From assembly GCA_035626815.1 (NCBI GenBank), contig DASPMY010000036.1, forward strand, positions 1 through 64,000: a stretch of DNA of 64,000 bases, read 5' to 3'. How positions within the stretch are numbered: position 1 is the first letter of the stretch; the number at the start of each line of letters is the position of its first letter. Under the pieces are notes generated by a model that had not been told where the DNA came from, made no database searches, and saw nothing but the letters and a program-made list of their open reading frames with translations. The DNA comes from Croceibacterium_A sp035626815. GTDB taxonomy: Bacteria > Pseudomonadota > Alphaproteobacteria > Sphingomonadales > Sphingomonadaceae. Shown in pieces: positions 27,366 to 35,105 of this stretch. A program made the translations under genes and the position numbers.

Positions 27366-29461
27366 AACGTCCCCTTGACGAGGAAGGTGAAGATCGGCCC
27401 GATCAGCTGGTTGTTGACCTGCGAGTAGAGCACCGGGTCGCGCAGCCGGCGGCCGTCGTAGACCGTGCGCTCGAAGCGGTGCCGGGCATCGAGCAGGTTG
27501 GCGACCCCGGCCCTGACCGTCAGGCCGAGCACGTCCTTGTTCTCGACGAACGCGCCGAGCCAGACCGGGCCTTCCCAGCTGCGGTTGATCTCGGTCAGGA
27601 AGAAGCTCCGGGCGAAGTGGTCATGGCTGACGTCGAAGCCCCACGCCCAGTCGCTGCCGGGGATGTCGTGGCGGAAGTCGAGGCCGAACCAGCGGTCGTA
27701 GTTGCCGCTGATCGCGCGCACCTCGCCCGACAGCGGGTCGCGCACGCGGGTGTGGTCGATGCCGGCCCTGAGGTCGACCTTGGCGCCTTTCAGGCCGATC
27801 GGGTCGAGCTGGATCGTGCTGGTCAACTCGCCGCCCATCCGCTTGGCACTCGGCAGGTTGCCGATGGCCTCGCCGTCCTCGCCGATCGGGATGACGTCGA
27901 TGATGTCGGTGATCAGGTGGTAGTAGAGCCGCACGCGGGTCTTGCCCCACGCGCCGAGCTGGCGGCCGACCTCGGTCTCGACTTCCCAGCTTTGCGGCGG
28001 GACGAGGTCCGGGTTGCCGGTGTTCTCGCGCTCCTGCTGCAGGTTGGGCTGGGCGAGGAAATCGTAGAAGCTGATCTGGCCGACGCGGCGGCGCAGCTTG
28101 AGGCTGGCGTCCCAGCCGGTGCCGGGCCGCCAGCCGAGCGTGACGCTGCCCTTCGGGCGGATGAAGGTGCGCGCCGGCACGTCTCCGTCGAGCCGGCCGA
28201 GCTCGGAATGCTCGGCGCCCGCGGCGATCTGCAGGTCGACCTTGCTGCCGAGCGGGCGGCTGAAGGTGACGATGCCCTCGTAGCGCGTCTCGACCACGTG
28301 GCCGCTGCCTTCGGGGAACGCGACCGGCTCGAACTCGCCGCCGGTCCCGAGCGTGTACAGCGAGCCGCGCTGGTCGAGCGAGTTGTAGGCCCGCTCGAGC
28401 GAGACCTGCCAGTCGTTCTTGCCACCGCGCCAGCCGTACTCGCCGCGCAGCACCGTCTCGCCGATGCGGCTGTCGCGCAGGAAGCGGATGCCCTCGTCGG
28501 GCGCGCCGCTGGCGAAGCGGGTCACCTGGACGACGTCGACCGGCTCGCGATCGAAGTGCCTGAGGCCGATAAGCTTCATCCGGCCCGGCCCGACCGGGAA
28601 AGTGTAGTCGCCGCTGATGTCGATGTACCAGCCGTCGAGCGTCTGCTCGGTCAGGCGGGTGCGGTCGTCGCCGTCGAGGCGGGTGCGCGTCTCGAAGTCG
28701 TACACCGGCGCCCAGTACGGTGTGTATGCGAGCGTCAGGTTGGCTTCCGAAGAGCCGGGCCCGTCGAGCGCGAACTTGGTCTGGAAGGTGACCAGGTCGC
28801 TTTCCGAATGATAGCGTTGCTCGCGCTGCTCGGTGACCACGCCCGCCGGATCGGTGATGACGATCGGCCCGCCGAACGCGCCGCGGCCGGCCTGGTTGCG
28901 GATCGACAGCGTGTAGTCGACGAAGCCGGCCTCGCCCGAGTAGCTGATCGAGCCGCGGAACAGGTTGGGCTTGGAGAAGTGCGCGCGGAAGTCCGGCCGC
29001 CATTCGAACTGGCCGCTCGAGCCCTTGCTTTCCGCCAGCACGATGTTGGCGACCTGGCCCGACAGGCCGGCGATGCCGAGGCTCGCCGCGTCGACGATCT
29101 CGATGCGCTCGACGTTGGCTACCGGGATGCGCTGGAGCTCGTCGATCGCGCCGCCCTGCTTGTTGGCGATCCGCTGGCCGTTGATCAGCACGTTCTCCGA
29201 GGCCTGGCCGAGGCCGCGTTCCTGGTCCGCCCCGCGGATCGTGAAACCGGGCACCTGGACGAGCATGTCGTACGCCGTCTTGGGGGCGAAGCGGGCGAAG
29301 TCGGCGGCGGTGTAGACCTGCTTGCCGGCGCCCGCTGCGGACACCGTCTCGACCGGCGTCGGCGGCGGGGCGTCGCCGGTTTCCGCCTGCGCCCAGGCGG
29401 GGGAACTCATCGCACAGGCCATCGCGAGGGCGCTCGCGCAAATCGTCACGTCACGGATCAC
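27362..29461 (-). CDS. TonB-dependent outer-membrane receptor
   Basis: Predicted 699 residues, GTG start at 29461 overlapping the preceding stop (GTGA). A signal peptide ends near SPAWAQ. The plug domain follows (YDMLVQVPGFTIRG, VLINGQRIANK, VERIEIVDAASL), then a beta-barrel closing with a terminal Phe (VKGTF). There is no N-terminal signalling (secretin/TonB short) domain. It is the last gene of a predicted operon with a BlaI/M56 regulatory pair and a repeat protein, which suggests regulated uptake or surface sensing of a ligand I cannot name. Confidence 0.9.
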   Translation of the reverse strand: MIRDVTICASALAMACAMSSPAWAQAETGDAPPPTPVETVSAAGAGKQVYTAADFARFAPKTAYDMLVQVPGFTIRGADQERGLGQASENVLINGQRIANKQGGAIDELQRIPVANVERIEIVDAASLGIAGLSGQVANIVLAESKGSSGQFEWRPDFRAHFSKPNLFRGSISYSGEAGFVDYTLSIRNQAGRGAFGGPIVITDPAGVVTEQREQRYHSESDLVTFQTKFALDGPGSSEANLTLAYTPYWAPVYDFETRTRLDGDDRTRLTEQTLDGWYIDISGDYTFPVGPGRMKLIGLRHFDREPVDVVQVTRFASGAPDEGIRFLRDSRIGETVLRGEYGWRGGKNDWQVSLERAYNSLDQRGSLYTLGTGGEFEPVAFPEGSGHVVETRYEGIVTFSRPLGSKVDLQIAAGAEHSELGRLDGDVPARTFIRPKGSVTLGWRPGTGWDASLKLRRRVGQISFYDFLAQPNLQQERENTGNPDLVPPQSWEVETEVGRQLGAWGKTRVRLYYHLITDIIDVIPIGEDGEAIGNLPSAKRMGGELTSTIQLDPIGLKGAKVDLRAGIDHTRVRDPLSGEVRAISGNYDRWFGLDFRHDIPGSDWAWGFDVSHDHFARSFFLTEINRSWEGPVWLGAFVENKDVLGLTVRAGVANLLDARHRFERTVYDGRRLRDPVLYSQVNNQLIGPIFTFLVKGTF

Positions 29462-30207
29462 ATGGGCTCTCCAAGCGCGGCGACGACTTGCTTCATCCGC
29501 CGGGCGTATTCGGGGGTGACGTCGAGCGCGCGCATGGCAATCGCGCGATTGACGGTCAGGTTGGGGTATCCGGCGGCGGCCATCCCCTCGAGCCATTCGG
29601 CGTCGAGATCGAGCGCGCGCGCCGCAATCAGGTCTTCCAGCTCGTCGATTACCAGCCCCGCCCCCCTCAATTCCGCCGCATATTGGGCCGACACCTCGAG
29701 TGCCGCGACCGCGATAAGGTCTTGCGCTTCCTCGATATTGAAGCCGGCGCGCGACAGGGCATCGACCGACGCCATCCGGGCATCGACGAGCGCGAGCGCG
29801 AGCAGCTCGTCGCCGTCCTCGGGCCGCAACCCGCGCTCGGTGAGGCCGGCGACGAACGCGCCGCTCGGGTCGAAGCGGCACGTCCCGGCGGCGGTCGTCC
29901 GGCCGGTCGCGACGCCGCTGCAGGCGAGCGCGCCGGCCTCGCGCGCCAGGCTGAAGGAAACCGCCTCGCCGGGGCTGCGTGGCGAGGCGGCCGCGAGCGC
30001 ATCCATGACCTCGGGAAGCTCGTCCGCGTCGAAGGTCGAGTTCATTCCGTCGTGGATCACCCGCAGATGGGGTTCGGGAGCGGCGCGGTAGCTCCACTCG
30101 ATGTCGGCGACCGGGCCGAGCGCGGCGAGCGCGGGCGTGGCGGCGTGGATCAGCGTGCCGGTGACGCCGAGGGCGAGAATGGCGAGCGGCAGAACGGGAC
30201 GAAGCAT
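29458..30207 (-). CDS. Exported protein with tandem ~28-residue repeats shared with the M56 sensor
   Basis: Predicted 249 residues from ATG 30207, preceded by GAGGAG; a signal peptide ends near ALAALG. The N-terminal third has an unclassified domain with two cysteines (ALACSG, GTCRF), possibly disulfide-linked. The C-terminal ~115 residues are four repeats of 28-29 residues with alternating acidic helices and short blocks such as MRALDVTPEYARRMK. The same repeat type ends the M56 protein encoded 83 bases upstream. Likely periplasmic; it may interact with the sensor or the TonB receptor (inference). Confidence 0.78.
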   Translation of the reverse strand: MLRPVLPLAILALGVTGTLIHAATPALAALGPVADIEWSYRAAPEPHLRVIHDGMNSTFDADELPEVMDALAAASPRSPGEAVSFSLAREAGALACSGVATGRTTAAGTCRFDPSGAFVAGLTERGLRPEDGDELLALALVDARMASVDALSRAGFNIEEAQDLIAVAALEVSAQYAAELRGAGLVIDELEDLIAARALDLDAEWLEGMAAAGYPNLTVNRAIAMRALDVTPEYARRMKQVVAALGEPM

Positions 30208-30290
30208 CGGTTTTCTCCTCGTGACTGCAGGCAAAGTTCGGGCGGGGCCCGGAATCGGGCGCGAAGGCGGCGGCGGGCGGCGGTTAGGGG

Positions 30291-32054
30291 TTAGCTCTCG
30301 CTGTCGATGTCGAGGTCTTCATCCAGATCCTCCTCCTCGAGCGAGCCGGCGAACAGCCGGCCCTCGACGGCCTCGTCGGGCGAGCGGGTCGACAGGCCCT
30401 GGCGGCGCATCTCGCGGACGAACTCCGGGGTCACGCCGACCGCGCGCATCTCGACCGCCTGTTCGGCGGTGAGGCCGGGGAACAGCGCGCGCATGTCGCG
30501 CACGAACGCCGCATCGGCGCCGACCGCGGCCAGCTCGGCCGCGTCGTCGATCGACAGGCCCGGGAAGATCTGCCGCATGCGCCCGAGGAAATCGGCCGAG
30601 AAGCCGATCGCCTTGGCCTCGATGACGTCGTCGAGCGTCGCCGTCGGGTCGAGCCGGCGCATCTCGCGGGCGAACTCCGGGGTCACCCCGACCGAGCGGG
30701 CGCCGACGAGGTCGTTGGCGTCGCCGCGGAAGCCGGCGTCGCGCATCGCCGCGATGTAGGCCGCGGACAGGCCGGCGGCGCGCATGGCGATGATCTGGTC
30801 GGCGGCGTCCTCGTCGTCGTGCTCGTCGTGCTCGTCGCGCTCGGCGGCCTCACGCCCCTCGGCTTCGGCGCGGTCCTCGTCCTTGGCGAGGTCGCGTGGA
30901 TCGAGCACCGCCTGGCGGATGGCTTGCGGCACGGTGTGGGCGACCACCCCGGCGATGATCCCGCCGAGGCCCGCGGGCGGCTCGACGAGATGCTCTTCGG
31001 CTTCCTCGTCGGCGAGCGGCGGGCGCGCCATCGGGTCGAGCGCGGCGAGCGGCGCGGCGACCGCGAACAGCGCCACCAGGCACAAGCTCGTCCACGCCCC
31101 GCCGGCGGGCCGGCGAACCATGTTGCCGTCGAGCACGCGCAGCACGCGGCGGTGGAGGGAGTTCTTCGCAGGGGCGACCCCGTGCGCCGCCAGCAGCAGC
31201 GCCGAGTTGTCGTGCCGCGCGGCGTTGACCAGCAGCGAGGCGTAGTCGGTGTCGGGCACGTCGCTCAGCAGCACCGCGTCGTCGGCCGCTTCCTCGCGCA
31301 ACTGGTGCGCCTCGCGGGCAAGCAGCCAGACCAGCGGGTTGAACCACAGCAGCGCGCAGGCGAGCCGGGCGACGAGCAGCTTGGCCCAGTCGAGCCGGGC
31401 GACGTGGGCCAGCTCGTGGGCGATGATCGCCTCGGCCTCGCGCGATGCGGCGACCGCGGTCGGGCTGAGCAGGATGATCGGCCGGATCACGCCCCAGCTG
31501 ACCGGGGAGCGCAGCTCGTCGCTGACCAGCAGCGCGGTGCCGTGCTTGAAGCCCATCCGCCGCTGCGCCTGCGCCAGCGCGGCGAGCCACGGCGCCTCGA
31601 CCAGCACGCTCGCGCGGCGATGCATCGCCGACAGCCGCACCAGCGCGACGATCATCGCCACCACCAGCAGCGCCATCGGCAACAGGTAGGCGACGACCGC
31701 GAAGGCGCCGGCGCGGGGCGCGGCCGACGCCTCGGGCGGCGCGGCGGCGAGGTCCTTGGCGGCGTGCGCGACGGCCGACCCCTCGGCGGGGAACGCCAGC
31801 GGCTCGGCGGGGGCCGCGGCGGGGGCGACGGCCTCGAACAGCGGCGCCTCGACCGGCGCCGGCAGCGGGTTCCAGTCGGGCACCAGCAGCGCGATCGGCG
31901 CCAGCAGCGCCAGCGCCACGAGGCCGATGTGCGCGATCCACGAGCGCTCGGCCGGCGAGCGGTGTCGCAGCAGGCGCAACAGGCCGAGCGTCGCGCCGCT
32001 GACCAGCAGCGATTTCCATGCGAGCTCGAACAGCAAGGCCGCGGTCACCGTCAT
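30291..32054 (-). CDS. M56 family metallopeptidase / BlaR1-MecR1-like sensor with C-terminal tandem repeats
   Basis: Membrane zinc protease expected to respond to an outside signal and inactivate the BlaI repressor encoded just upstream. Predicted 587 residues: helices at about 5-25, 40-58 and 118-140, then the zinc motif HELAH at 213-217 and a second-ligand block LREEAADD, then another helix (about 310-330). There is no penicillin-binding domain. Instead about residues 375-415 are Glu/Asp/Ala-rich, followed by five ~28-residue repeats (418-555, consensus like MRAVGVTPEFVREMR) and an acidic tail. Replacing the beta-lactam sensor with repeats implies a different input. Confidence 0.9.
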   Translation of the reverse strand: MTVTAALLFELAWKSLLVSGATLGLLRLLRHRSPAERSWIAHIGLVALALLAPIALLVPDWNPLPAPVEAPLFEAVAPAAAPAEPLAFPAEGSAVAHAAKDLAAAPPEASAAPRAGAFAVVAYLLPMALLVVAMIVALVRLSAMHRRASVLVEAPWLAALAQAQRRMGFKHGTALLVSDELRSPVSWGVIRPIILLSPTAVAASREAEAIIAHELAHVARLDWAKLLVARLACALLWFNPLVWLLAREAHQLREEAADDAVLLSDVPDTDYASLLVNAARHDNSALLLAAHGVAPAKNSLHRRVLRVLDGNMVRRPAGGAWTSLCLVALFAVAAPLAALDPMARPPLADEEAEEHLVEPPAGLGGIIAGVVAHTVPQAIRQAVLDPRDLAKDEDRAEAEGREAAERDEHDEHDDEDAADQIIAMRAAGLSAAYIAAMRDAGFRGDANDLVGARSVGVTPEFAREMRRLDPTATLDDVIEAKAIGFSADFLGRMRQIFPGLSIDDAAELAAVGADAAFVRDMRALFPGLTAEQAVEMRAVGVTPEFVREMRRQGLSTRSPDEAVEGRLFAGSLEEEDLDEDLDIDSES

Positions 32055-32428
32055 TTCGCCCTCCCTTCGCGAGCCGCGGCGATCAGCCGCTCGAGCTCGT
32101 CCAGCTCGTTGGTGTCGAGCCTGTCCTGCATGCCGAGCAGCGCGCTGACCGCGCCGACCGGCGAATCGTTGAAGAATACCTTGACCACCTGGCTGAGCGC
32201 CGACTTGCGCGCGGTCGTCTCGGGCAGCGACGGCGCGTAGACGAACCCGCGCTCGGACTGCTGCCGGGCGACGAAGCCCTTGTCCTCGAGCCGCTTGAGC
32301 ATCGCCCGCACCGCCGAGCCGGTAACCTCGTGGTCGAGCGCGTCGCAGATCTCGCCGACGACGCTCGGGCCGCGCTGGTAGAGGGTATCAACGATTTGCC
32401 GTTCCCTCGGTGGCAGTGAACTGAGCAT
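32051..32428 (-). CDS. blaI: BlaI/MecI/CopY family transcriptional repressor
   Basis: Predicted 125-residue winged-helix repressor. The N-terminal half has LPPRERQIVDTLYQRG, EICDALDHEVTGSAVRAMLKRLEDKGF and the wing with RGFVYAP. The C-terminal half is a dimerisation helix region ending with LDELERLI. It overlaps the M56 gene by 4 bases. Two TACA-TT-TGTA palindromes, the known BlaI/MecI site type, lie 20-50 bases upstream of its start. It probably represses its own operon. Confidence 0.93.
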   Translation of the reverse strand: MLSSLPPRERQIVDTLYQRGPSVVGEICDALDHEVTGSAVRAMLKRLEDKGFVARQQSERGFVYAPSLPETTARKSALSQVVKVFFNDSPVGAVSALLGMQDRLDTNELDELERLIAAAREGRAK

Positions 32429-32445
32429 CGGCGAATCACCTTTCG

Positions 32446-32479
32446 CGCTACATTTGTAGCGTGGTGCTACATTTGTAGC
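32446..32479. promoter_or_regulatory. Tandem BlaI-type operators upstream of blaI
   Basis: Two copies of GCTACATTTGTAGC, at 32447-32460 and 32466-32479. Each contains the BlaI/MecI box TACA-N2-TGTA (32449-32458 and 32468-32477). Their centres are 19 bases apart, close to two helical turns, so two dimers could bind the same face. The promoter boxes themselves are unclear. The gene at 32612 is divergent and could be co-controlled, but its start is 130 bases away. Confidence 0.85.
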
Positions 32480-32611
32480 GTCTGATGCGCAAGTGCTTGT
32501 TTTGCCGGTCGGTAAAATAATTTCCGTGCGAAATCAGCGCCGCGAGCGCGAGCGTGGACTCGGGCGAATCCCCGGCTAACATCGCCCGGTCGACGAAGGG
32601 GGAGAGCGGGC

Positions 32612-33526
32612 TTGCGGGGGATTGCGGGATGGGCCGGGGCGCTGACCCTGCTGGCGCTCGCGCCGGCGGCGGGGGCCCAGGAGGCGGGCGACGTCGCCGG
32701 GCAGGGCCAGCCCGAGGTCGTCCGTCCGCTGACCCCGATCCCGCCCGACCGGCTCGACGCGATGGTGCCCAAGCACCCGGGCTACCTCGGCGCGCTGGCG
32801 CCGGAGAACCTCGCCCGGCCGCGCCCGGCGCCGCCGTTCGACGTCACCGGCACCTGGTTCGTCGACCTCTCCAGGGGGTTCGCCGACTACATGTTCGGCC
32901 CGCCCTACCCGAAGTTCTACGCCCCCGGGCGCGAGGCGCTGATCGAGCAGCCCAAGGCCCAGGCCCGCGGCGAGACCTACCGCGACGCGATCGGTCAATG
33001 CTACCCTCCGGGCATGCCGATGCTGATGACGCGCGTGTGGCCGCACGCGTTCATCCAGCTGCCGACCGCGATCTACGTCATCAGCGGGTTCAACAACTCG
33101 GTGCGGACGATCTTCCTCGACGGGCGCGCGCACAGCGATCCCGATCTCGTCGTGCCGAGCTACAACGGCGAATCGATCGGCCGCTGGGACGGCGACACGC
33201 TGGTCGTGCACACGACCTACTTCGAGACCGACAACCACTACATCGACCTCGGCATCCCGGTCTCCGACCGGTTCGAGCTGGTCGAGCGGATCAGGCTTAT
33301 CGACGATGGCAAGGTCATGGAAGTCGAGTACGTGATGACCGATCCCGCGATGTGGGACGGGGAATGGCGTTCGACCAAGCGCTACAACCGGCAGGACCAC
33401 ACCGACATCAACGAGGCCGTATGCATCCTGCAGTACAACGCCAACCTGCCGGGCACCCAGCTCGGCAGCCAGACCGCCGCCGAGCGCGGGCAGAGCGAGG
33501 TCGAAGGGGTGGCCGGCGATGAGTAG
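32612..33526 (+). CDS. Exported protein of unknown function, first long member of a periplasmic cluster
   Basis: Predicted 304 residues from TTG 32612 with GGGGGAG 7 bases upstream; a signal peptide ends near AAGAQ. The sequence shares a block with the protein at 34305-35105: C.PPGMP, then a Thr-Ile-(Phe/Trp) strand, DGRAH..DPD, SIGRW-(D/E)-GDTLVV. This block occurs in exported unknown proteins of acidobacteria and sphingomonads as I remember them; no activity is known to me. Overlaps the next gene by 8 bases, so the four exported genes look like one operon. Confidence 0.82.
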   Translation: MRGIAGWAGALTLLALAPAAGAQEAGDVAGQGQPEVVRPLTPIPPDRLDAMVPKHPGYLGALAPENLARPRPAPPFDVTGTWFVDLSRGFADYMFGPPYPKFYAPGREALIEQPKAQARGETYRDAIGQCYPPGMPMLMTRVWPHAFIQLPTAIYVISGFNNSVRTIFLDGRAHSDPDLVVPSYNGESIGRWDGDTLVVHTTYFETDNHYIDLGIPVSDRFELVERIRLIDDGKVMEVEYVMTDPAMWDGEWRSTKRYNRQDHTDINEAVCILQYNANLPGTQLGSQTAAERGQSEVEGVAGDE

Positions 33527-33914
33527 GCTCGTTCCCGCCGCGGCGCTGCTGCTCGCCGCCGCCGCGCCGGCGCTGGCGCATCACAGCTTCGCGATGTTCG
33601 ACCAGCGCAAGATCATGACGCTCGAAGGCACGGTGAGCGAGTTCCAGTGGACCAATCCGCACGCGTTCATCGAGCTCGACGTGCCCGGCGGCCGCCACTG
33701 GTCGATCGAGCTCAACAGCCCGAACAACCTCAAGCGCCAGGGCTGGACGCGGACCGCGCTGAAGGCCGGCGACAGGGTTACGCTGCGGATGAATCCGCTG
33801 CGCAACGGCAATCCCGGCGGGCTGTTCCTCGACGTGCGGTTGCCCGACGGCCGGCTGCTCGATTCCGGCCTGCCCAAGAACGGCACCCCGGTGAACGTCC
33901 CGCAGGCGCGCTGA
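33519..33914 (+). CDS. DUF6152-type exported protein (mature N-terminus His-His)
   Basis: Predicted 131 residues. The signal peptide ends in APALA, so cleavage would leave a mature protein beginning HHSFAMFD. Other conserved-looking parts are EFQWTNPHAFIELDV, SPNNLKR and the late GLFLDVRLPDG. The next gene encodes a paralogue with the same layout. The exposed N-terminal His plus the His in NPHAFIE suggest possible metal binding, as in CopC-like proteins (inference, not shown). Likely periplasmic. Confidence 0.85.
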   Translation: MSRLVPAAALLLAAAAPALAHHSFAMFDQRKIMTLEGTVSEFQWTNPHAFIELDVPGGRHWSIELNSPNNLKRQGWTRTALKAGDRVTLRMNPLRNGNPGGLFLDVRLPDGRLLDSGLPKNGTPVNVPQAR

Positions 33915-33915
33915 C

Positions 33916-34296
33916 ATGACGAGGCCAACGATGACACGGTTCCTGATCGCGGCGCTCGCCGCCGCCCCGCTGGCGATCCCCGCCGCGGCGCATCACAGCT
34001 ACGCGATGTTCGACATGCAGCGCACCGTCGCGCTCGACGCCCAGGTCGCCCGCTTCAAGTGGCAGAACCCGCACGCCTTCATCGAGGCCGACGTCGCCAC
34101 CCGCGGCGGGACCGAGCGGTGGGCGATCGAGATGACCAGCCCCAACAACCTCGCCCTCGACGGCTGGAAGCGCACCTCGCTGCGCCCCGGCGACAAGGTG
34201 ACGATCTGGGTCCATCCGCTGCGCAGCGGCGCGCGCGGCGGCAGCTACGTCGGGGTGCGGCTGGCCGACGGCTCGACGCTCGGCGAAGCCCGGTAG
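33916..34296 (+). CDS. DUF6152-type exported protein, paralogue
   Basis: Predicted 126 residues from ATG 33916, or 121 from ATG 33931. A signal peptide ends in IPAAA, leaving mature HHSYAMFD. It parallels the previous protein: FKWQNPHAFIEADV, MTSPNNLALDGWKR, and VHPLRSGARGGSYVGVRL. It starts one base after the previous stop. The two copies probably arose by tandem duplication and may have different partners among the two long proteins beside them. Confidence 0.85.
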   Translation: MTRPTMTRFLIAALAAAPLAIPAAAHHSYAMFDMQRTVALDAQVARFKWQNPHAFIEADVATRGGTERWAIEMTSPNNLALDGWKRTSLRPGDKVTIWVHPLRSGARGGSYVGVRLADGSTLGEAR

Positions 34297-34304
34297 GGCG
34301 GGCC

Positions 34305-35105
34305 GTGAAGCCGGCGCTTATCCGCGCGATCGCGGCCGCCTCGCTGCTGGCCTTCACCCATCCGGCCGTCGCCCAGCTCGGCGTGGCGACCCGCTCGCCG
34401 CCGCCGGCGGGAGTCGCCGAAGGCCAGGGCGCGGCGAATCCGAAGGGGCATTACGCCGAGCTCGACGCGCTGCCCGACTGGGGCGGCGTGTGGTTCGTCA
34501 TGGCCGGCGGCTCGTCGGGCCAGGCGGGCGCCGAGCCCGCGCTCAAGGGCGAGTACCGCGAGCGCCGCGAGGCATGGCTCGCCGAGGTCCGCGCCAACGA
34601 CGGCGTGGTCCGCCGCAGCCGATCGAACTGCAGCCCGCCGGGCATGCCGCGGATCATGCGGCTGGCGCAGTACCCTTACGAATTCGTCTTCGCCCCCGGC
34701 CGGGTGACCATCCACCAGGAAGCGTGGATGCAGACGCGCACGATCTGGACCGACGGCCGCGCGCACGAGGCCGACCCCGACCCGAGCTTCATGGGCGATT
34801 CGATCGGCCGGTGGGAAGGGGATACGCTGGTCGTCGACACCATCGGCATTTCTGGCGAGCTCGAGCTCGACACCGGCGTGCCGCATTCGGACGCGTTCCA
34901 CCTCGTCGAGCGCATCCACCTCGACCCGGCGGATCCCGACGTGCTGGTCAACGAGATGCGCATGGACGACCCCGAGGCGCTCGCCGAGCCGTTCGCAGTG
35001 ACTGTCAAATACCGCCGCGACCGTTATGGCCGGCTGCTCGAGTTCCAGTGCTCGGAAAACGACCGCAACCCGGTGGACGCGAATGGCCAGACCCAGTTCG
35101 AATGA
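34305..35105 (+). CDS. Exported protein of unknown function, second long member of the cluster
   Basis: Predicted 266 residues from GTG 34305; a signal peptide ends near HPAVAQ. It is a distant paralogue of the protein at 32612-33526, sharing NCSPPGMPRIM, TIWTDGRAHEADPDPSFMG and DSIGRWEGDTLVVDT. The last 23 bases overlap the cytochrome b561-YceI gene, linking this periplasmic set to a membrane redox protein. Function unknown. Confidence 0.8.
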   Translation: MKPALIRAIAAASLLAFTHPAVAQLGVATRSPPPAGVAEGQGAANPKGHYAELDALPDWGGVWFVMAGGSSGQAGAEPALKGEYRERREAWLAEVRANDGVVRRSRSNCSPPGMPRIMRLAQYPYEFVFAPGRVTIHQEAWMQTRTIWTDGRAHEADPDPSFMGDSIGRWEGDTLVVDTIGISGELELDTGVPHSDAFHLVERIHLDPADPDVLVNEMRMDDPEALAEPFAVTVKYRRDRYGRLLEFQCSENDRNPVDANGQTQFE

